Shown here piece by piece: positions 40,578-51,213 of a stretch of 64,000 nt of DNA. Where the stretch lies: positions 682,001 to 746,000 of the forward strand of contig NZ_CP092535.1 in the NCBI RefSeq assembly GCF_022437945.1. The letters run 5' to 3'. The stretch comes from Nocardioides sp. TF02-7 (GTDB lineage: Bacteria > Actinomycetota > Actinomycetes > Propionibacteriales > Nocardioidaceae). The position numbers were made by a program, and so were the translations under genes. The first letter of the stretch is position 1. The number at the start of each line of letters is the position of its first letter. A model generated the notes under the pieces. It had not been told where the DNA came from. It saw only the letters and a list, made by a program, of their open reading frames with translations, and ran no database searches.

Positions 40578-41811
40578 TCCGCAGGTCCACCCACACCAAC
40601 CGGTGGTCCGACGTCGGGAACGGGAAGACCCCGGTGAGCCGGACCAGCGGGTGGTCGGTGGTGGGCCAGAAGACGCCGGACCGCACGATCTCGGTCCGCC
40701 GCCTCGACGGCAGCACGTAGTCGACCCGGAGGTTGCCGGGCGCGTCGTCCGCGAAGTCGGCGGTGTCGTGCGCCGGGTCGCCCTCGTGGGCGACGTTCGC
40801 CCCGCCCTGCAGGGCCGCCGCCTCGACGGCGCCCCCGCGACCGGGGCGGCCGCCGGTCGTCGACCAGCGGGTGGTCGAGCAGCTGCTCGATGGCTGACGC
40901 CACCGAGTCACCGTCGTGCGGGTCGGCGTTCTGGTCGCCCGCGACCACGAACGTCGCGCCCCGCGGCAGGCCGCCGCGCCGCCCACGGTCGTCGTAGATG
41001 TAGGCGGCGTGCCGCCCGCCCCGGACGTAGTCGGCCCAGAACCTGATCTCGTCGTGGTTGCGGCGGCCGTTGCGGTCCTCCGGACCGTCGAAGGTCGGTG
41101 GCGTCGGGTGGGAGACGAGGAAGTGCACGACCCGCCTGCCGACGAGGACCGGCACGTCCCAGTGCGACTTGGAGGAGAGCCGCACGACGGCCTTCTCGGC
41201 CCGGGAGTACCAGTCCGCGGGACGCGCCGTCGCGGGGTCGTCCGACAGCAGCGCACCGGGCATGTCCCTCCACCGGAAGCGCTGGAAGGTGCGCACGTGC
41301 CGGGTGAGGATCGGGTACTTGGAGTAGACGACCATCCCGTACTGGCCGGGGAACAGCCCGAAGCCGAACGCGTCGTCGCCGCCGCCGACGCTGCCGTCGT
41401 TGTTGAGGTCGTGGCCGCTCGGGATCCCCGTGTTCGAGGGCGCGACGAAGGCGTACGGGTACCGGACCGGGTCGGCGCCCCGCTGACCCACCTCGAGGTA
41501 GTTGTCGCGGAACAGGTCGACGGCCTCGGGGTCGTGGTCGAACTCGTTGACGAGCACGACGTCGGGGTCGGCCCGCTGGATGGTCTCGGCGACGTTGCGC
41601 GCCTGCTCGTTCCCCGCGTGTCGACAGGTCGGCCACCAGCTAGGCCGGCGGCGCCCCGGTTGAGGGAGGCGTTGAACGTCGCGAACCGGACCGGGTGGGT
41701 GACCCGGTCGTGGCGCGGCCCCGCCGTCCCCGGCGCGGGGGTCGCGACCAGCGCGCCCGCGGCGAGCGCGACGGAGAGCAGGGCGGTGGCGACGGTCGTA
41801 CGACGGCGCAT
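40570..41811 (-). CDS. secreted endonuclease/exonuclease/phosphatase-family protein (three frameshifts)
   Basis: About 412 residues. A signal peptide (ATALLSVALAAGALVATPAPGTAG) precedes the EEP fold: VRFATFNASLN, LVNEFDHDPEAVDLF (metal Glu), VVAGDQNADPHDGDS and TSDHRLVWVDL (catalytic Asp-His). Three extra bases break it: a non-homopolymer base at about 41642 that creates a TAG (GQLVADLSTRGNEQ expected), a G near 41617-41620, and one near 40850-40862. Likely a secreted nuclease or phosphodiesterase. Confidence 0.82.
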   Translation of the reverse strand: MRRRTTVATALLSVALAAGALVATPAPGTAGPRHDRVTHPVRFATFNASLNRGAAGLAGGRPVDTRGTSRRATSPRPSSGPTPTSCSSTSSTTTPRPSTCSATTTSRWVSGAPTRSGTRTPSSRPRTRGSRAATTSTTTAASAAATTRSASGCSPASTGWSSTPSTRSSPGTCAPSSASGGGTCPVRCCRTTPRRRVPRTGTPGPRRPSCGSPPSRTGTCRSSSAGGSCTSSSPTRRHRPSTVRRTATAAATTTRSGSGPTTSGAGGTPPTSTTTVGGAAACRGARRSWSRATRTPTRTTVTRWRQPSSSCSTTRWSTTGGRPGRGGAVEAAALQGGANVAHEGDPAHDTADFADDAPGNLRVDYVLPSRRRTEIVRSGVFWPTTDHPLVRLTGVFPFPTSDHRLVWVDLRIR

Positions 41812-41910
41812 GGCGGGCTCCGGTCAACGGCGACGGGTCCGTCCGACACTAGGCCGGGTCCCCACGTCGCCACCACCGGCGGTGAAGAGCGGGTGAACCG
41901 TCGGCGCGCG

Positions 41911-42728
41911 TCAGCCCCGCGGCAGGTCGCGGAACCGCACGCCCGGCGCCGACCGGTCGAACCCGGCCACCTCCCACAGCCGCCGCAGCCGCGGGGCGCG
42001 CCGCGCAGCTCGAGGTCGGAGCCCACCTCCGTGGCCACCGTCGCGATCGCCCGCATGCCCGCGACGTCGGCGAACAGCAGGCCCCCGACGTCGACCACCC
42101 AGGGGTCGCCGGCCGTCGCCCGCAGCGCCGCGGCCAGCACGGGGGCGCACTCGAAGTCGACCTCGCCGGAGAGCACCCAGCCGGCGTCGTCGCCCGCGAC
42201 CAGGGTGAAGGACGGTGGCACACCACCGGCGAAGGCGGTGTGCAGCGACGCCACGGCCCGCAGCACGTCGGGCCCGAACGACCGGCGGCGGTAGGCGCAG
42301 AGGACGGTGGCGTCGAGGTCGGCCACGGCCCGCCCGAGGAGCACCTCCAGCGCCACGATCTCCTCGAGGGTCGGCGAGGTCGGGAGCAGCCAGTCGAGGT
42401 CGGCGACGACGCGGAGCCGGCGGTAGCCGTCGGCGGCGGCCGCCGCCGCGTCGTCCCGGAGCCGGGCGATGAGCCGGCCGGGCTGCAGCGCACCCCGGCC
42501 GAGCAGGTCGTCGTAGGGGTCGATCACGTGGCCGGCGGTCGATGCCGGCCTGCGTGCCCCGCTGCCGAACGGCCCGACGACGACGTGCTTCTCCCGCGCC
42601 GCGCGGTCGTGGCGCAGGAACCCGGCCGCGAGCTCGTCGTAGGCGGCCTCGTCGTCGACGACGAGGCAGACGTGGCCGCCGCTGGCGAGCGCGGCGTGGA
42701 CCGGGTCGAGCTCCGGCGCCGCGCTCAC
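41911..42728 (-). CDS. MEDS-domain plus STAS-domain protein (one frameshift)
   Basis: About 272 residues. The first part resembles the MEDS/DcmR-type sensor (GGHVCLVVDDEAAYDELAAGFLRHDRAAREKHVVVGP); the C-terminal part is a STAS domain as in anti-sigma antagonists (WVLSGEVDFECAPVLAAALRA, WVVDVGGLLFADVAGMRAI). A base appears missing near 41995-42002 (PRLRRLWEVAGFDRSAPG expected at the end). GTG start in a GTGA overlap with the MEDS-kinase gene, with which it probably acts. Confidence 0.78.
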
Positions 42729-43640
42729 CGGGCCACCTCCGCCCACACGACCTTCGCGTCGGCGGACCGGTCGACGCCCCAGTCGCGGGCCAGCTCGTCC
42801 ACGAGCCTGGAGACCGCGTCCGGGCCGCAGACCGGGTCTGTCGACGAGCAGCACCGGCGCCTCGGCCCGGTCGTCGCCGACCCGCACCCGCACCTGGGCG
42901 GCATCGACGAGGACGGTGAGGTCGACCGGCGACCCGGCGTGTGCGAGCGCGTTGGCCACCAGCTCGGTCACGACACTCTGGGTGGAGTAGAAGGCGTCCT
43001 CCTCGACTCCCCGGACGCGCAGCACGTTGCCGCAGAGCCGGCGGGCGCGCGAGGCGGTGTCCTGGTCGGCGTCGAGGCGCCACGATCGCTCGAAGGGCGC
43101 GTCGGCGAGCACCGCCGAGTGCATCCCGCAGACCGCGGCGAGCTCACCGGAGCGCTCGACGTCGTCGACGAGCTCCGCCGGGTAGGCGCACAGCAGCGAC
43201 GACGAGGTCTCGCGCACCAGCGCGTCCCACGCCGACTCCAGCTCGACCGCCTCGTGGGGCCGGTCGTCGTACCACAGCAGCGCCACCATCTCGCCGAACG
43301 CGTGCACCGACCGCTCGCGACGGGCGCCCCGCACGACCGAGCCGACGACGTCGGAGAAGGCGGCGGGGTCGAACCGGCCGTCCGGTGTCATCTGGTCGAG
43401 GGTCTCCGCGGCGTCGAGGCTGACCAGCGCCCCGTGCCGGGCGGCGGCCTCCGGGTCGACGCCGCCCGCGGCGATCCGCTCGGCGATCGTGTGCTGGTGC
43501 TCCGGCGTGGCGATCACGACGGCGGCGGACCCGCCCGTCAGCGCCGCGGCCAGCCGGCCGCCTGCGACGTCGGTGACCTCGTCCTCGCTCCGGGCGAACA
43601 GGACGTCGTGGGCGACCTCGGCGGTGGCGGCGACGTTCAT
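42725..43640 (-). CDS. MEDS-domain plus HATPase anti-sigma-type protein (one frameshift)
   Basis: About 304 residues. N-terminal MEDS sensor (LAAALTGGSAAVVIATPEHQHTIAERIA...), then an RsbW-like ATPase with the N-box SVVTELVANALAHAGSPVDLTV and a G-box region. One C is extra near 42834-42838 (DRPVCGPDAVSRLVDELARDWGV expected). Coupled to the STAS protein, the two look like a kinase and antagonist pair of a partner-switching module; no sigma factor is adjacent. Confidence 0.78.
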
Positions 43641-43678
43641 CCCGTCACCCTAGGACGCGGTGCCCCCGGCGTGCGACC

Positions 43679-45265
43679 TCACTCCCACTCGATCGTGCCC
43701 GGCGGCTTGGAGGTGATGTCGACGGTGACCCGGTTGACCTCGGCGACCTCGTTGGTGATCCGGGTCGAGATCCGCTCGAGCACGTCGTAGGGCAGTCGCG
43801 CCCAGTCGGCGGTCATCGCGTCCTCCGACGTGACCGGTCGCAGGACGACGGGGTGGCCGTAGGTGCGGCCGTCGCCCTGAACGCCGACGGAGCGGACGTC
43901 GGCGAGGAGGACGACCGGGAACTGCCAGATGTCGCGGTCGAGGCCGGCGCGGGTGAGCTCCTCACGGGCGATCGCGTCGGCCTCGCGCAGGATGTCGAGC
44001 CGCTCGCGGGTGACCTCGCCGATGATCCGGATGCCGAGGCCGGGGCCCGGGAACGGGTGCCGCCACACGATCTCCGGCGGCAGGCCGAGCTGCTCGCCGA
44101 CCAGCCGGACCTCGTCCTTGAACAACGTCCGGAGCGGCTCGACCAGCTCGAACCGGAGGTCCTCGGGCAGGCCGCCGACGTTGTGGTGGGACTTGATGTT
44201 GGAGGCACCGGCTCCCCCGCCCGACTCGACGACGTCGGGGTAGAGCGTGCCCTGCACGAGGAAGGCGACCTGCTCATCCTGCTCCGCGACGGCGCCGGCC
44301 AGCACCTCCGCCTCGGCCGCCTCGAAGGTGCGGATGAACTCCCGGCCGATGATCTTCCGCTTCTCCTCCGGGTCGGTCACCCCGGCGAGCGCCTCGAGGA
44401 ACTGCTTCTCGGCGTCGACGACCTTGAGGTCGGCGCCGGTGGCCGCGACGAAGTCGCGCTCGATCTGCTCGGTCTCGCCCTTGCGCATCAGGCCGTGGTC
44501 GACGTAGACGCAGGTCAGCCGGTCGCCGATCGCGCGCTGCACGATCGCGGCCGCCACGGCGGAGTCGACGCCGCCGGACAGCGCGCAGATCGCCTGCCCC
44601 CGGTCGCCGATCTGGTCGCGGATCTTCTCGATCTGCTCCTCGACGATGTTGACCATCGTCCAGGTGGGGCGGCAGCCGGCGATCTTGTGCAGGAAGTGCT
44701 CGAGCACCTGCTGCCCGTGCTCGGAGTGGAGCACCTCCGGGTGCCACTGCACCCCGGCCATCCGGCGGTCGGGCGCCTCGAACGCCGCGACCGGCGTGCC
44801 CGGCGTGGAGGCGAGCACCTGGAAGCCGTCCGGCGCTGCCGTCACCGAGTCGCCGTGGGACATCCACACCGTGTGCTCGCCGGGCATCTCCGCGAGGAGC
44901 GTCCCTGGGTCGGCGACCGTCACCGGGGTGCGGCCGTACTCGCGGACGCCGGTCGCCGCGACCTCGCCCCCGAGCCCCTGCGCCATCAGCTGGAAGCCGT
45001 AGCACATGCCGAAGACAGCCGGCCCGGCGTCGAAGATCGCGGTGTCGATCCCGGGCGCGCCCTCGGCGTAGACCGACGACGGGCCGCCGGAGAGGATGAT
45101 CGCCTTCGGCTCTTTGGCGAGCATCTCCTCGACCGGCATGTGGTGCGGCACGATCTCGGAGTAGACCCGGGCCTCGCGCACCCGTCGCGCGATCAGCTGG
45201 GCGTACTGCGCGCCGAAGTCGACCACCAGGACCAGGTCGTGCTGAAGCGGGGCGGGCGCCGTCAT
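43679..45265 (-). CDS. guaA: GMP synthase (glutamine-hydrolysing)
   Basis: 528 residues, intact; converts XMP to GMP. GATase domain with the catalytic Cys in GMCYGFQ (about residue 86) and HPEV histidine (about 175); ATP pyrophosphatase domain with [10 protein letters not shown] (about 230); C-terminal dimerisation domain ending in [14 protein letters not shown]. The sequence TAGGAT ends 6 bases before the ATG, so the message may be leaderless. Confidence 0.98.
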   Translation of the reverse strand: MTAPAPLQHDLVLVVDFGAQYAQLIARRVREARVYSEIVPHHMPVEEMLAKEPKAIILSGGPSSVYAEGAPGIDTAIFDAGPAVFGMCYGFQLMAQGLGGEVAATGVREYGRTPVTVADPGTLLAEMPGEHTVWMSHGDSVTAAPDGFQVLASTPGTPVAAFEAPDRRMAGVQWHPEVLHSEHGQQVLEHFLHKIAGCRPTWTMVNIVEEQIEKIRDQIGDRGQAICALSGGVDSAVAAAIVQRAIGDRLTCVYVDHGLMRKGETEQIERDFVAATGADLKVVDAEKQFLEALAGVTDPEEKRKIIGREFIRTFEAAEAEVLAGAVAEQDEQVAFLVQGTLYPDVVESGGGAGASNIKSHHNVGGLPEDLRFELVEPLRTLFKDEVRLVGEQLGLPPEIVWRHPFPGPGLGIRIIGEVTRERLDILREADAIAREELTRAGLDRDIWQFPVVLLADVRSVGVQGDGRTYGHPVVLRPVTSEDAMTADWARLPYDVLERISTRITNEVAEVNRVTVDITSKPPGTIEWE

Positions 45266-45271
45266 GCCCGG

Positions 45272-45277
45272 ATCCTA
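45272..45277 (-). promoter_or_regulatory. possible -10 element of guaA (leaderless)
   Basis: TAGGAT on the - strand, 6 bases before the ATG at 45265. That spacing would place the transcription start at or next to the A of the start codon, as in the leaderless messages common in actinobacteria. Confidence 0.5.
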
Positions 45278-45301
45278 TCGACCCCGGCGCCGGGAAAAAC
45301 A

Positions 45302-45340
45302 CCAGAGCCCGGCCGGGGAGGGAGGGTGGCCGGGCTCTGG
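45302..45340 (-). terminator. intrinsic terminator upstream of guaA
   Basis: A perfect 13-bp stem (CCAGAGCCCGGCC and its complement) with a GGGAGGGAGG-type loop. On the - strand it is followed by TGTTTTT, giving a real U-run. It ends transcription from the GMC oxidoreductase gene and lies 37 bases before guaA. Confidence 0.75.
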
Positions 45341-45372
45341 TCGTCCACGCAGCTGCTGGACAGTGCCTGGAC

Positions 45373-45413
45373 CGAGCCCGGGCTTCGGGAGGGAGCGTGA
45401 ATCTCCGGGCTCG
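45373..45413. other. second hairpin upstream of guaA
   Basis: CGAGCCCGG (45373-45381) pairs with CCGGGCTCG (45405-45413); the loop again holds GGGAGGGAG. The resemblance to the terminator at 45302 suggests a duplicated element. Confidence 0.5.
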
Positions 45414-45502
45414 TTCGGTCAACGAGGGCCTGCGGAAGGGGTTACGCGGGTTCCGGCATTCTCGGCAGGTTTTCTGCGAGGGCCCCGGGTCGGCCGACCC
45501 GG

Positions 45503-47235
45503 TCAGCCGACCTCGACGATCGGCAGCCGCAGCGCCGCGGGCGCGTCGTCGGGCACCACCGGCGCGGCCGGGGCGACCGGCTCGATCCGGCGGTACGGCG
45601 ACCCCAGCGGCGGCCGCGGGTCCGGCTCGCCCTTGTTGGGCCACATCGCCATCGCCCGCTCCGCCTGCGCGGTGATCGTCAGCGACGGGTTGACGCCGAG
45701 GTTCGCCGAGATCGTCGAGCCGTCGACGACGTGGAGGCCGGGGTAGTTGTAGACCCGCTGGTAGGGGTCGACGACGCCGGTCTCCGGGCTGTCACCGATC
45801 GTGCAGCCGCCGATGAAGTGGGCGGTGAGCGGCCGGTTGAACGGCTCGCCGATCGTGCCGCCCGGCTCCCCGCCCATGATCCTGGCCATCCGGCGTACCG
45901 CCTCGTTGGCGACCGGGATCCAGGTCGGGTTCGGCGCGCCGTGGCCCTGCCGCGACAGCAGCAGCCACTTGCCGGCGACCTTCTTCGGGAAGGTGGTGAT
46001 GGAGTTGTCCACCGACTGCATGACCAGGGCGATGACGACCCGCTCCGACCAGTGCTTGACGTCGTAGAAGTCCAGCGCCCGCCGCTTCTGCGACCACATC
46101 TCCCGCATCCAGGTGCGCCACCGCGGCAGCGGGCCGTCGCCGTCGGTCAGGACGGTCTGGAGCAGCGCCATCGCGTTGCTGCCCCTGCCGTAGCGCACCG
46201 GCTCGATGTGGGTGTCCTCGTCGGGGGTGCCAGGACGAGGTGATGGCGACGCCCTCGGTGAAGTCGATCGGCGTGCCCTTCGGCACCATCGCGCCGAGCA
46301 GCGACTCGGAGTTGGTGCGGGTCAGGTGGCCGAGCCGGTCGGAAATGTCGGGCAGGTCGCCGGTGACCTTGAGCTTGTGGAGCAGCTTCTGGGTGCCGAG
46401 CGCGGCGGCGGAGAAGACGACGTGCTCGGCGGTGAACGACGTCGTCGCCCGCCGGCCCGGCTTCCGGGAGAGCCTCGACAGCTTGGCCTTCGTCCACCGG
46501 GCGTCGACCCGGTAGCCGCCGCCGGGCAGCGGGCGGACCCGGGTGGCGGTCGTCAACGGGTGCACGACGGCGCCGTTCTGCTCGGCGAGGTAGAGGTAGT
46601 TCTTCACGAGCGTGTTCTTGGCGTTGTGCCGGCAGCCGGTCATGCACTCGCCGCACTCCAGGCAGGTGTTGCGCCGCGGGCCGGCGCCGCCGAAGTAGGG
46701 GTCGCCAGTTTTCGCTGCCCGGCTGTGCGCCCGGGCCGCCGAAGAACACGCCGACCGGCGTCGGGTGGAAGGTGTCGCCGCGTCCCATCTCGTCGGCGAC
46801 CTGCTTCATCACCTGGTCCGACGGCGTCATCCGCGCGTACTCCACCACGCCGAGCATCCGCTTGGCCTGGTCGTAGTACGGCGTCAGCTCCGCCTTCCAG
46901 TCGGTGATGTGGGCCCATGCCTTGTCGGAGTAGAACGGCTCGCGCGGCTCGTAGAGCGTGTTCGCGTAGACCAGCGAGCCACCCCCGACGCCGGCGCCGG
47001 CCAGGATCAGGCAGTCGCTGACCATGTCGATGCGCTGGATGCCGTAGCAGCCGGCGGACGGGGCGAACAGGTAGCGCTTGAGGTCCCACGACGTCTCGGC
47101 GAAGTCCTCGTCGCGGAACCGCGCGCCGGCCTCCAGCACGCCGACGCGGTAGCCCTTCTCGGTCAGCCGCAGCGCGCTGACCGAGCCGCCGAAGCCGGAC
47201 CCGATGACGAGGACGTCGTAGTCGAACTCCCCCAT
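45503..47235 (-). CDS. ChoD-like GMC oxidoreductase (two frameshifts)
   Basis: About 576 residues. FAD-binding VIGSGFGGSVSALRLTEKGYRVGVLEAG, then LAGAGVGGGSLVYANTLYEP, a four-cysteine segment (TCLECGECMTGCRHNAKN) and C-terminal GGCTIGDSPETGVVD with VVDGSTISANLGVNPSLTITA. Similar to mycobacterial ChoD, a putative cholesterol oxidase, which also lies next to guaB3. An A is extra near 46707-46710 and a C near 46224-46228. The start overlaps the stop of the upstream dehydrogenase (TGATG). Substrate unproven. Confidence 0.88.
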
Positions 47236-48860
47236 CACGCCCGCCCGAGCTTGTTGAGCACCCGCAGCCCGGCCGTCATCAGGCGGGCGTGCGTCTCGGC
47301 CTTCATCCCGAGGTTGGGCGCGATCCGGAGCACCCGCTGGGTGCCGACGGCCTGGGTCTCGGTGTAGCGGTGGATGCCCTCCGAGCCCTGGCGGCGGCCG
47401 GCGCCGGACTCGCGCATGCCGCCCATCGGGGCGTCGACGCTGCCGAACGTGGCGCCGAAGCCCTCGTTGATGTTGACGGTGCCGCACCTGATCCGCCGCG
47501 CGATCGCCCGGGCGCGGGCGCCGTCGCGGCTGTAGATGGCGGCGTTGAGCCCGTAGTCGCCGTCGTTGGCGCGCTCGATCGCGTCGGACTCGTCGTGGAA
47601 GCGGTAGAGAGACACGACCGGCCCGAACGTCTCGTCGCCGAAGCAGGTCATGTCGGGGGTGACGCCCTCGAGGATCGTCGGCTCGTGGAAGTACGGCGCC
47701 AGGTCGGGCCGCGCCTGTCCCCCGGCCAGCACCCGGGCGCCCTTGGCCACCGCGTCGTCGACGTGGGCGCGGACGGTCTCGAGCTGGTCGGCCGAGATCA
47801 GCGGCCCCATGTCGTTCTCCCAGTCGAGGGTCGCCCCGAGGGTCATCGCCTGGGTGCGGGCGACGAACCGCTCGACGAACCGGTCGTAGACCTGGTCGGC
47901 CACGAAGAGCCGCTCGGTGGAGACGCAGAGCTGACCGGCGTTGGAGAACGACGCGCGGACGGCGCCCTCGGCGGCCTTCTCGACGTCGGCGTCGCGCAGG
48001 ACGAGGAGCGGGTTCTTGCCGCCGAGCTCGAGCGAGCAGCCGATCAGGCGCTCGGCGCACTGCCGGGCGATGATCCTGCCGGTCGCGGTGGAGCCGGTGA
48101 AGCAGACGTAGTCGGACCGCTCGATCATGGGGGTGCCGAGCTCGCGTCCGGGGCCGGCGAGGACCTGCCACAGGTCTCGCGGGAAGCCGGCCTCCTCGAG
48201 CAGCTGGACGCCGAGCAGGGCGGTGAGCACGGTCTGGGCGTCCGGCTTGGCGACGACGGCGTTGCCCGCCATCAGCGCCGGGAGGCCGTCGGAGATCGCC
48301 ATCGTGAACGGGTAGTTCCAGGGCGAGATGATGCCGACTACGCCCTTGGGGACCCGGTTGACGTCGATCCGGGTCAGCACGGGCAGCACGCCCGGCCGCC
48401 GCTCGGTGTCGAGGTGCCGGTGGGCGGTGCGGGCGTAGTAGCGCGCGGTGAGGGCGGTGTGCGCCGCCTCGTCGTAGGCGTGCTTGCGCGCCTTGCCGGA
48501 CTCGAGCCCGATCAGGTCGAGGATCTCCGGCAGCCGGTCGAGCACCAGGTCGTGGAACCGCAGCATCGCCGCCGAGCGCTCCGCGAGCGGGGTCCGCGCC
48601 CACGAGGCCTGCGCGGCCCGGGCCCGGCGGAACGCCTCCTCGACGTCGGCGGGGCCCGACTGCGGCACCTGCGCGAGCGGCGCCCCGTCGAGGGGCGAGC
48701 TCAGCGGCACCGTGCGGCCGGTCGTCGCGACGATCCGGCTGGTCAGGCTGGCGACGTACGCCGGCTCCAGGACGTACGACGCCCGCGGGTCGTGCTCGGG
48801 GTCGTGCGGCCCGTCGACGAGGGGACCGCCGGCACCCGAGGCGGGGTTCGAAGCGCTCAT
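47235..48860 (-). CDS. succinate-semialdehyde dehydrogenase-type aldehyde dehydrogenase
   Basis: 541 residues, intact. NAD(P)-dependent aldehyde dehydrogenase with IISPWNYPF, FTGSTATGR, the catalytic Glu in LELGGKNPL and catalytic Cys in NAGQLCVSTERL. Best described as the GabD2 or succinate-semialdehyde type from length and motifs; the true substrate is unknown. It is coupled by one base to the GMC gene, so an alcohol or steroid oxidation series is possible. Confidence 0.85.
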   Translation of the reverse strand: MSASNPASGAGGPLVDGPHDPEHDPRASYVLEPAYVASLTSRIVATTGRTVPLSSPLDGAPLAQVPQSGPADVEEAFRRARAAQASWARTPLAERSAAMLRFHDLVLDRLPEILDLIGLESGKARKHAYDEAAHTALTARYYARTAHRHLDTERRPGVLPVLTRIDVNRVPKGVVGIISPWNYPFTMAISDGLPALMAGNAVVAKPDAQTVLTALLGVQLLEEAGFPRDLWQVLAGPGRELGTPMIERSDYVCFTGSTATGRIIARQCAERLIGCSLELGGKNPLLVLRDADVEKAAEGAVRASFSNAGQLCVSTERLFVADQVYDRFVERFVARTQAMTLGATLDWENDMGPLISADQLETVRAHVDDAVAKGARVLAGGQARPDLAPYFHEPTILEGVTPDMTCFGDETFGPVVSLYRFHDESDAIERANDGDYGLNAAIYSRDGARARAIARRIRCGTVNINEGFGATFGSVDAPMGGMRESGAGRRQGSEGIHRYTETQAVGTQRVLRIAPNLGMKAETHARLMTAGLRVLNKLGRA

Positions 48861-48921
48861 GGCGCCGAGCCTAGGTGAGCGCCGTCACCGGTGCCTACCG
48901 CCCGGTAGCAAGTGTGCTCCT

Positions 48922-50361
48922 TTACACACCCGGCTCGCCTGTCAAGCGGCCGGACGGCGGCGGCACGGTGAGCGGACGGCGGACCGCCACCGCCGACAGC
49001 ACGGCGGCGGCAGCGAGCAGCCCCGCGCAGATCAGCATCCCGCGCACGTAGCCGGCGCTGAACGCGTCCGGGTCGGTGTAGTCGGCCCCGCCGATCCCCG
49101 CCGCGGCCGGCACCACCGCGACCGCGAGCAGGCCGGCGGTCCGGGCGACCGCGTTGTTGACGCCCGAGGCGGTGCCTGCGTAGCGCTCGGGCGCGGAGGC
49201 CAGGACCGTCGCGGTCAGCGGCGCGACCATCAGGGTCAGGCCGGCGCCGACGACGGCGGACGGGAGGAGCACGTCCGCCACGAACGCGGCGCCGGCGTCG
49301 ATCGCGGCCAGCCACAGCACGCCCGCCGCCGCGACGAGGAGCCCGGCGGCCATCGGGAGCCGGGGCCCGATCCGCTGGGCCAGTGCGCCCGCCCGCGGTG
49401 AGAGGAGAAGCATGATGACGGTCACCGGCAGGATCGCGGTCCCGGCCACCAGCGGCGACCGGTCCGCCACGACCTGGAGCTGGAGGACGACCAGGACGAA
49501 CAGGACGCCGAGCGCGGCGTAGGCCAGGAGGGTGACCGCGTTGGTGGCGCTGAACTGCGCGTCGCGGAAGAGGCTGGTCGGCACCAGCGGGCTCGGCGAC
49601 CGCTGCTCGACCCGGACGAACGCGACCAGGGCCGCCGCGCCCAGCACCAGCAACGGCACCACGAGGCCCGTGAACCCGTCGTCGCCGGCGGCCGTCAGGC
49701 CGTAGGTCAGCAGGCCGAGGCCGACCACCGCGATGACGGTGCCCGGCACGTCGAGCCGCGGCACCGCGTCGGGATCCCGGCTCTCGGGGACGTGACGCAC
49801 CGTCACCACCACGATCAGGGCGGCCAGCGGCACGTTGACGAGGAAGACCAGCTGCCAGCCGATCTCGACCAGGCCGCCGCCGACGAACGGCCCGACCGCC
49901 CCGGCCACCCCGCCCAGCCCGGCCCAGGCGCCGACGGCCGCCGCCCGGTCGTCGCGGTGGAAGGAGGAGGAGATGATCGCCAGGCTCCCCGGGGTGAGCA
50001 GGGCGCCGCCGACGCCCTGCAGGGCCCGGGCGGCGACCAGGGTGCCGATGTCGGGGGCCAGCGCGCAGAGCATCGACGCCGCGGCGAACCAGACCACGCC
50101 CACGAGGAAGACCCGCCGCCGGCCGAACCGGTCGCCGAGCGAGCCGCCGAGGAGGATCAGCGCCGCGAGCGTGAGGGCGTAGCCGTTGATCGTCCACTGC
50201 AGACCGGCGAAGCCGGCGCCGAGGTCGTTCCCGATGCGCTCGAGGGCGACGTTGACCACCGTGGCGTCGAGCATGGCCAGCCCGGAGCCGAGGACGGTCG
50301 CGAGCAGGACCCACCGGCCTCGCGGCGTGCCCATCCTCAGCGCCTCGACACCCGGCTCCAT
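48922..50361 (-). CDS. MFS transporter, DHA2 (EmrB/QacA) family
   Basis: 479 residues, intact, with 14 predicted helices. Motif A GDRFGRRRVF, motif C-like region GLGGVAGAVGPFVGGGLVE and the LDATVVNVAL start are typical of drug/proton antiporters of 14-helix type. ATG at 50361. The nearest gene upstream on the same strand is the nitrilase-family gene. Confidence 0.93.
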   Translation of the reverse strand: MEPGVEALRMGTPRGRWVLLATVLGSGLAMLDATVVNVALERIGNDLGAGFAGLQWTINGYALTLAALILLGGSLGDRFGRRRVFLVGVVWFAAASMLCALAPDIGTLVAARALQGVGGALLTPGSLAIISSSFHRDDRAAAVGAWAGLGGVAGAVGPFVGGGLVEIGWQLVFLVNVPLAALIVVVTVRHVPESRDPDAVPRLDVPGTVIAVVGLGLLTYGLTAAGDDGFTGLVVPLLVLGAAALVAFVRVEQRSPSPLVPTSLFRDAQFSATNAVTLLAYAALGVLFVLVVLQLQVVADRSPLVAGTAILPVTVIMLLLSPRAGALAQRIGPRLPMAAGLLVAAAGVLWLAAIDAGAAFVADVLLPSAVVGAGLTLMVAPLTATVLASAPERYAGTASGVNNAVARTAGLLAVAVVPAAAGIGGADYTDPDAFSAGYVRGMLICAGLLAAAAVLSAVAVRRPLTVPPPSGRLTGEPGV

Positions 50362-50406
50362 GACAGCCGCAGCCCCGGCGCCGCGCGGGTTATTCCGCCG
50401 GCCGGC

Positions 50407-51213
50407 TCAGACCCGCACCCGCGGGCCGAGGTCCGCGCGGTGGTCGCCGTGCATCGTGTGGCGAGCACGGGTCTCGGCGACCAGCTCGGGGTCGAGCTCG
50501 GCGATCGCGATGCCCTCCTCCTCGTCGAGGCGGGCCAGCGGCCGGCCCTCGGGGTCGTAGACCGCCGAGCCGCCGATGAAGGAGCTCGACCCGCAACGGC
50601 CGGTCAGCCCGGAGACGACCACGTAGAAGCCGTTGTCGAGGGCGCGCGCGGCGTAGTAGAGGTCGCGGCGGTGGGCGCCGCCGGGGAAGTAGGCGATCGA
50701 GCTGAGGTAGCCGAGGGCGCCGTCGGCGGCGGCCGCGCGGGCGTGCTCGGGGAAGCAGCCGTCGTAGCAGATCGACAGCCCCAGCTCGTGCCCGCCGACC
50801 GCGAGCGACGCGCCGTGGTCGCCGACGGCGAAGTGCTGCTTCTCGGCGCCGTCGAGGTGCTGCTTGTCGTACGGCGCGTCCACGCGGCCGTCGGGCCGCA
50901 CGACCACCGAGCTCAGCGTCCGCCGGTCCTCCCGCTGGAGGGCGGCGCCGACGACCACCACCGTGCCGGAGCCGGCGCTGGCCTCCCGCAGCGGGTCGAG
51001 CGCCGGCGCGTCGAGGTCGGTCACCGACGGCAGCGGACCGGCGAAGACCGCCTCGTCGTAGCCGGTGAGGAACGCCTCGGGCAGCACCAGCAGCGCGACG
51101 CCCTGCGACCCGGCGAGACGGGTCAGCCGCGCCGCGGTCAGCGCGTTGCCGGCGAGGTCGCCCGCGACCGACGCGGCCTGCCCGGCCGCGACCAGCAGCG
51201 GCCCACCGGTCAC
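50407..51213 (-). CDS. carbon-nitrogen hydrolase (nitrilase superfamily)
   Basis: 268 residues, intact. The Glu-Lys-Cys triad is seen in VLPEAFLTGYD, PYDKQHLDGAE and LSICYDGCFPE. Amidase-type reaction; substrate unknown. GTG start overlaps the stop of guaB3 (GTGA). Confidence 0.9.
   Translation of the reverse strand: MTGGPLLVAAGQAASVAGDLAGNALTAARLTRLAGSQGVALLVLPEAFLTGYDEAVFAGPLPSVTDLDAPALDPLREASAGSGTVVVVGAALQREDRRTLSSVVVRPDGRVDAPYDKQHLDGAEKQHFAVGDHGASLAVGGHELGLSICYDGCFPEHARAAAADGALGYLSSIAYFPGGAHRRDLYYAARALDNGFYVVVSGLTGRCGSSSFIGGSAVYDPEGRPLARLDEEEGIAIAELDPELVAETRARHTMHGDHRADLGPRVRV

Noticed and set aside
41636..41650. Natural nonsense mutation (TAG) in the secreted nuclease-family gene
   Set aside because: Removing one base restores the expected GQLVADLS reading, and a second indel lies about 25 bases on, so error is more likely than decay, though this one is not in a homopolymer.
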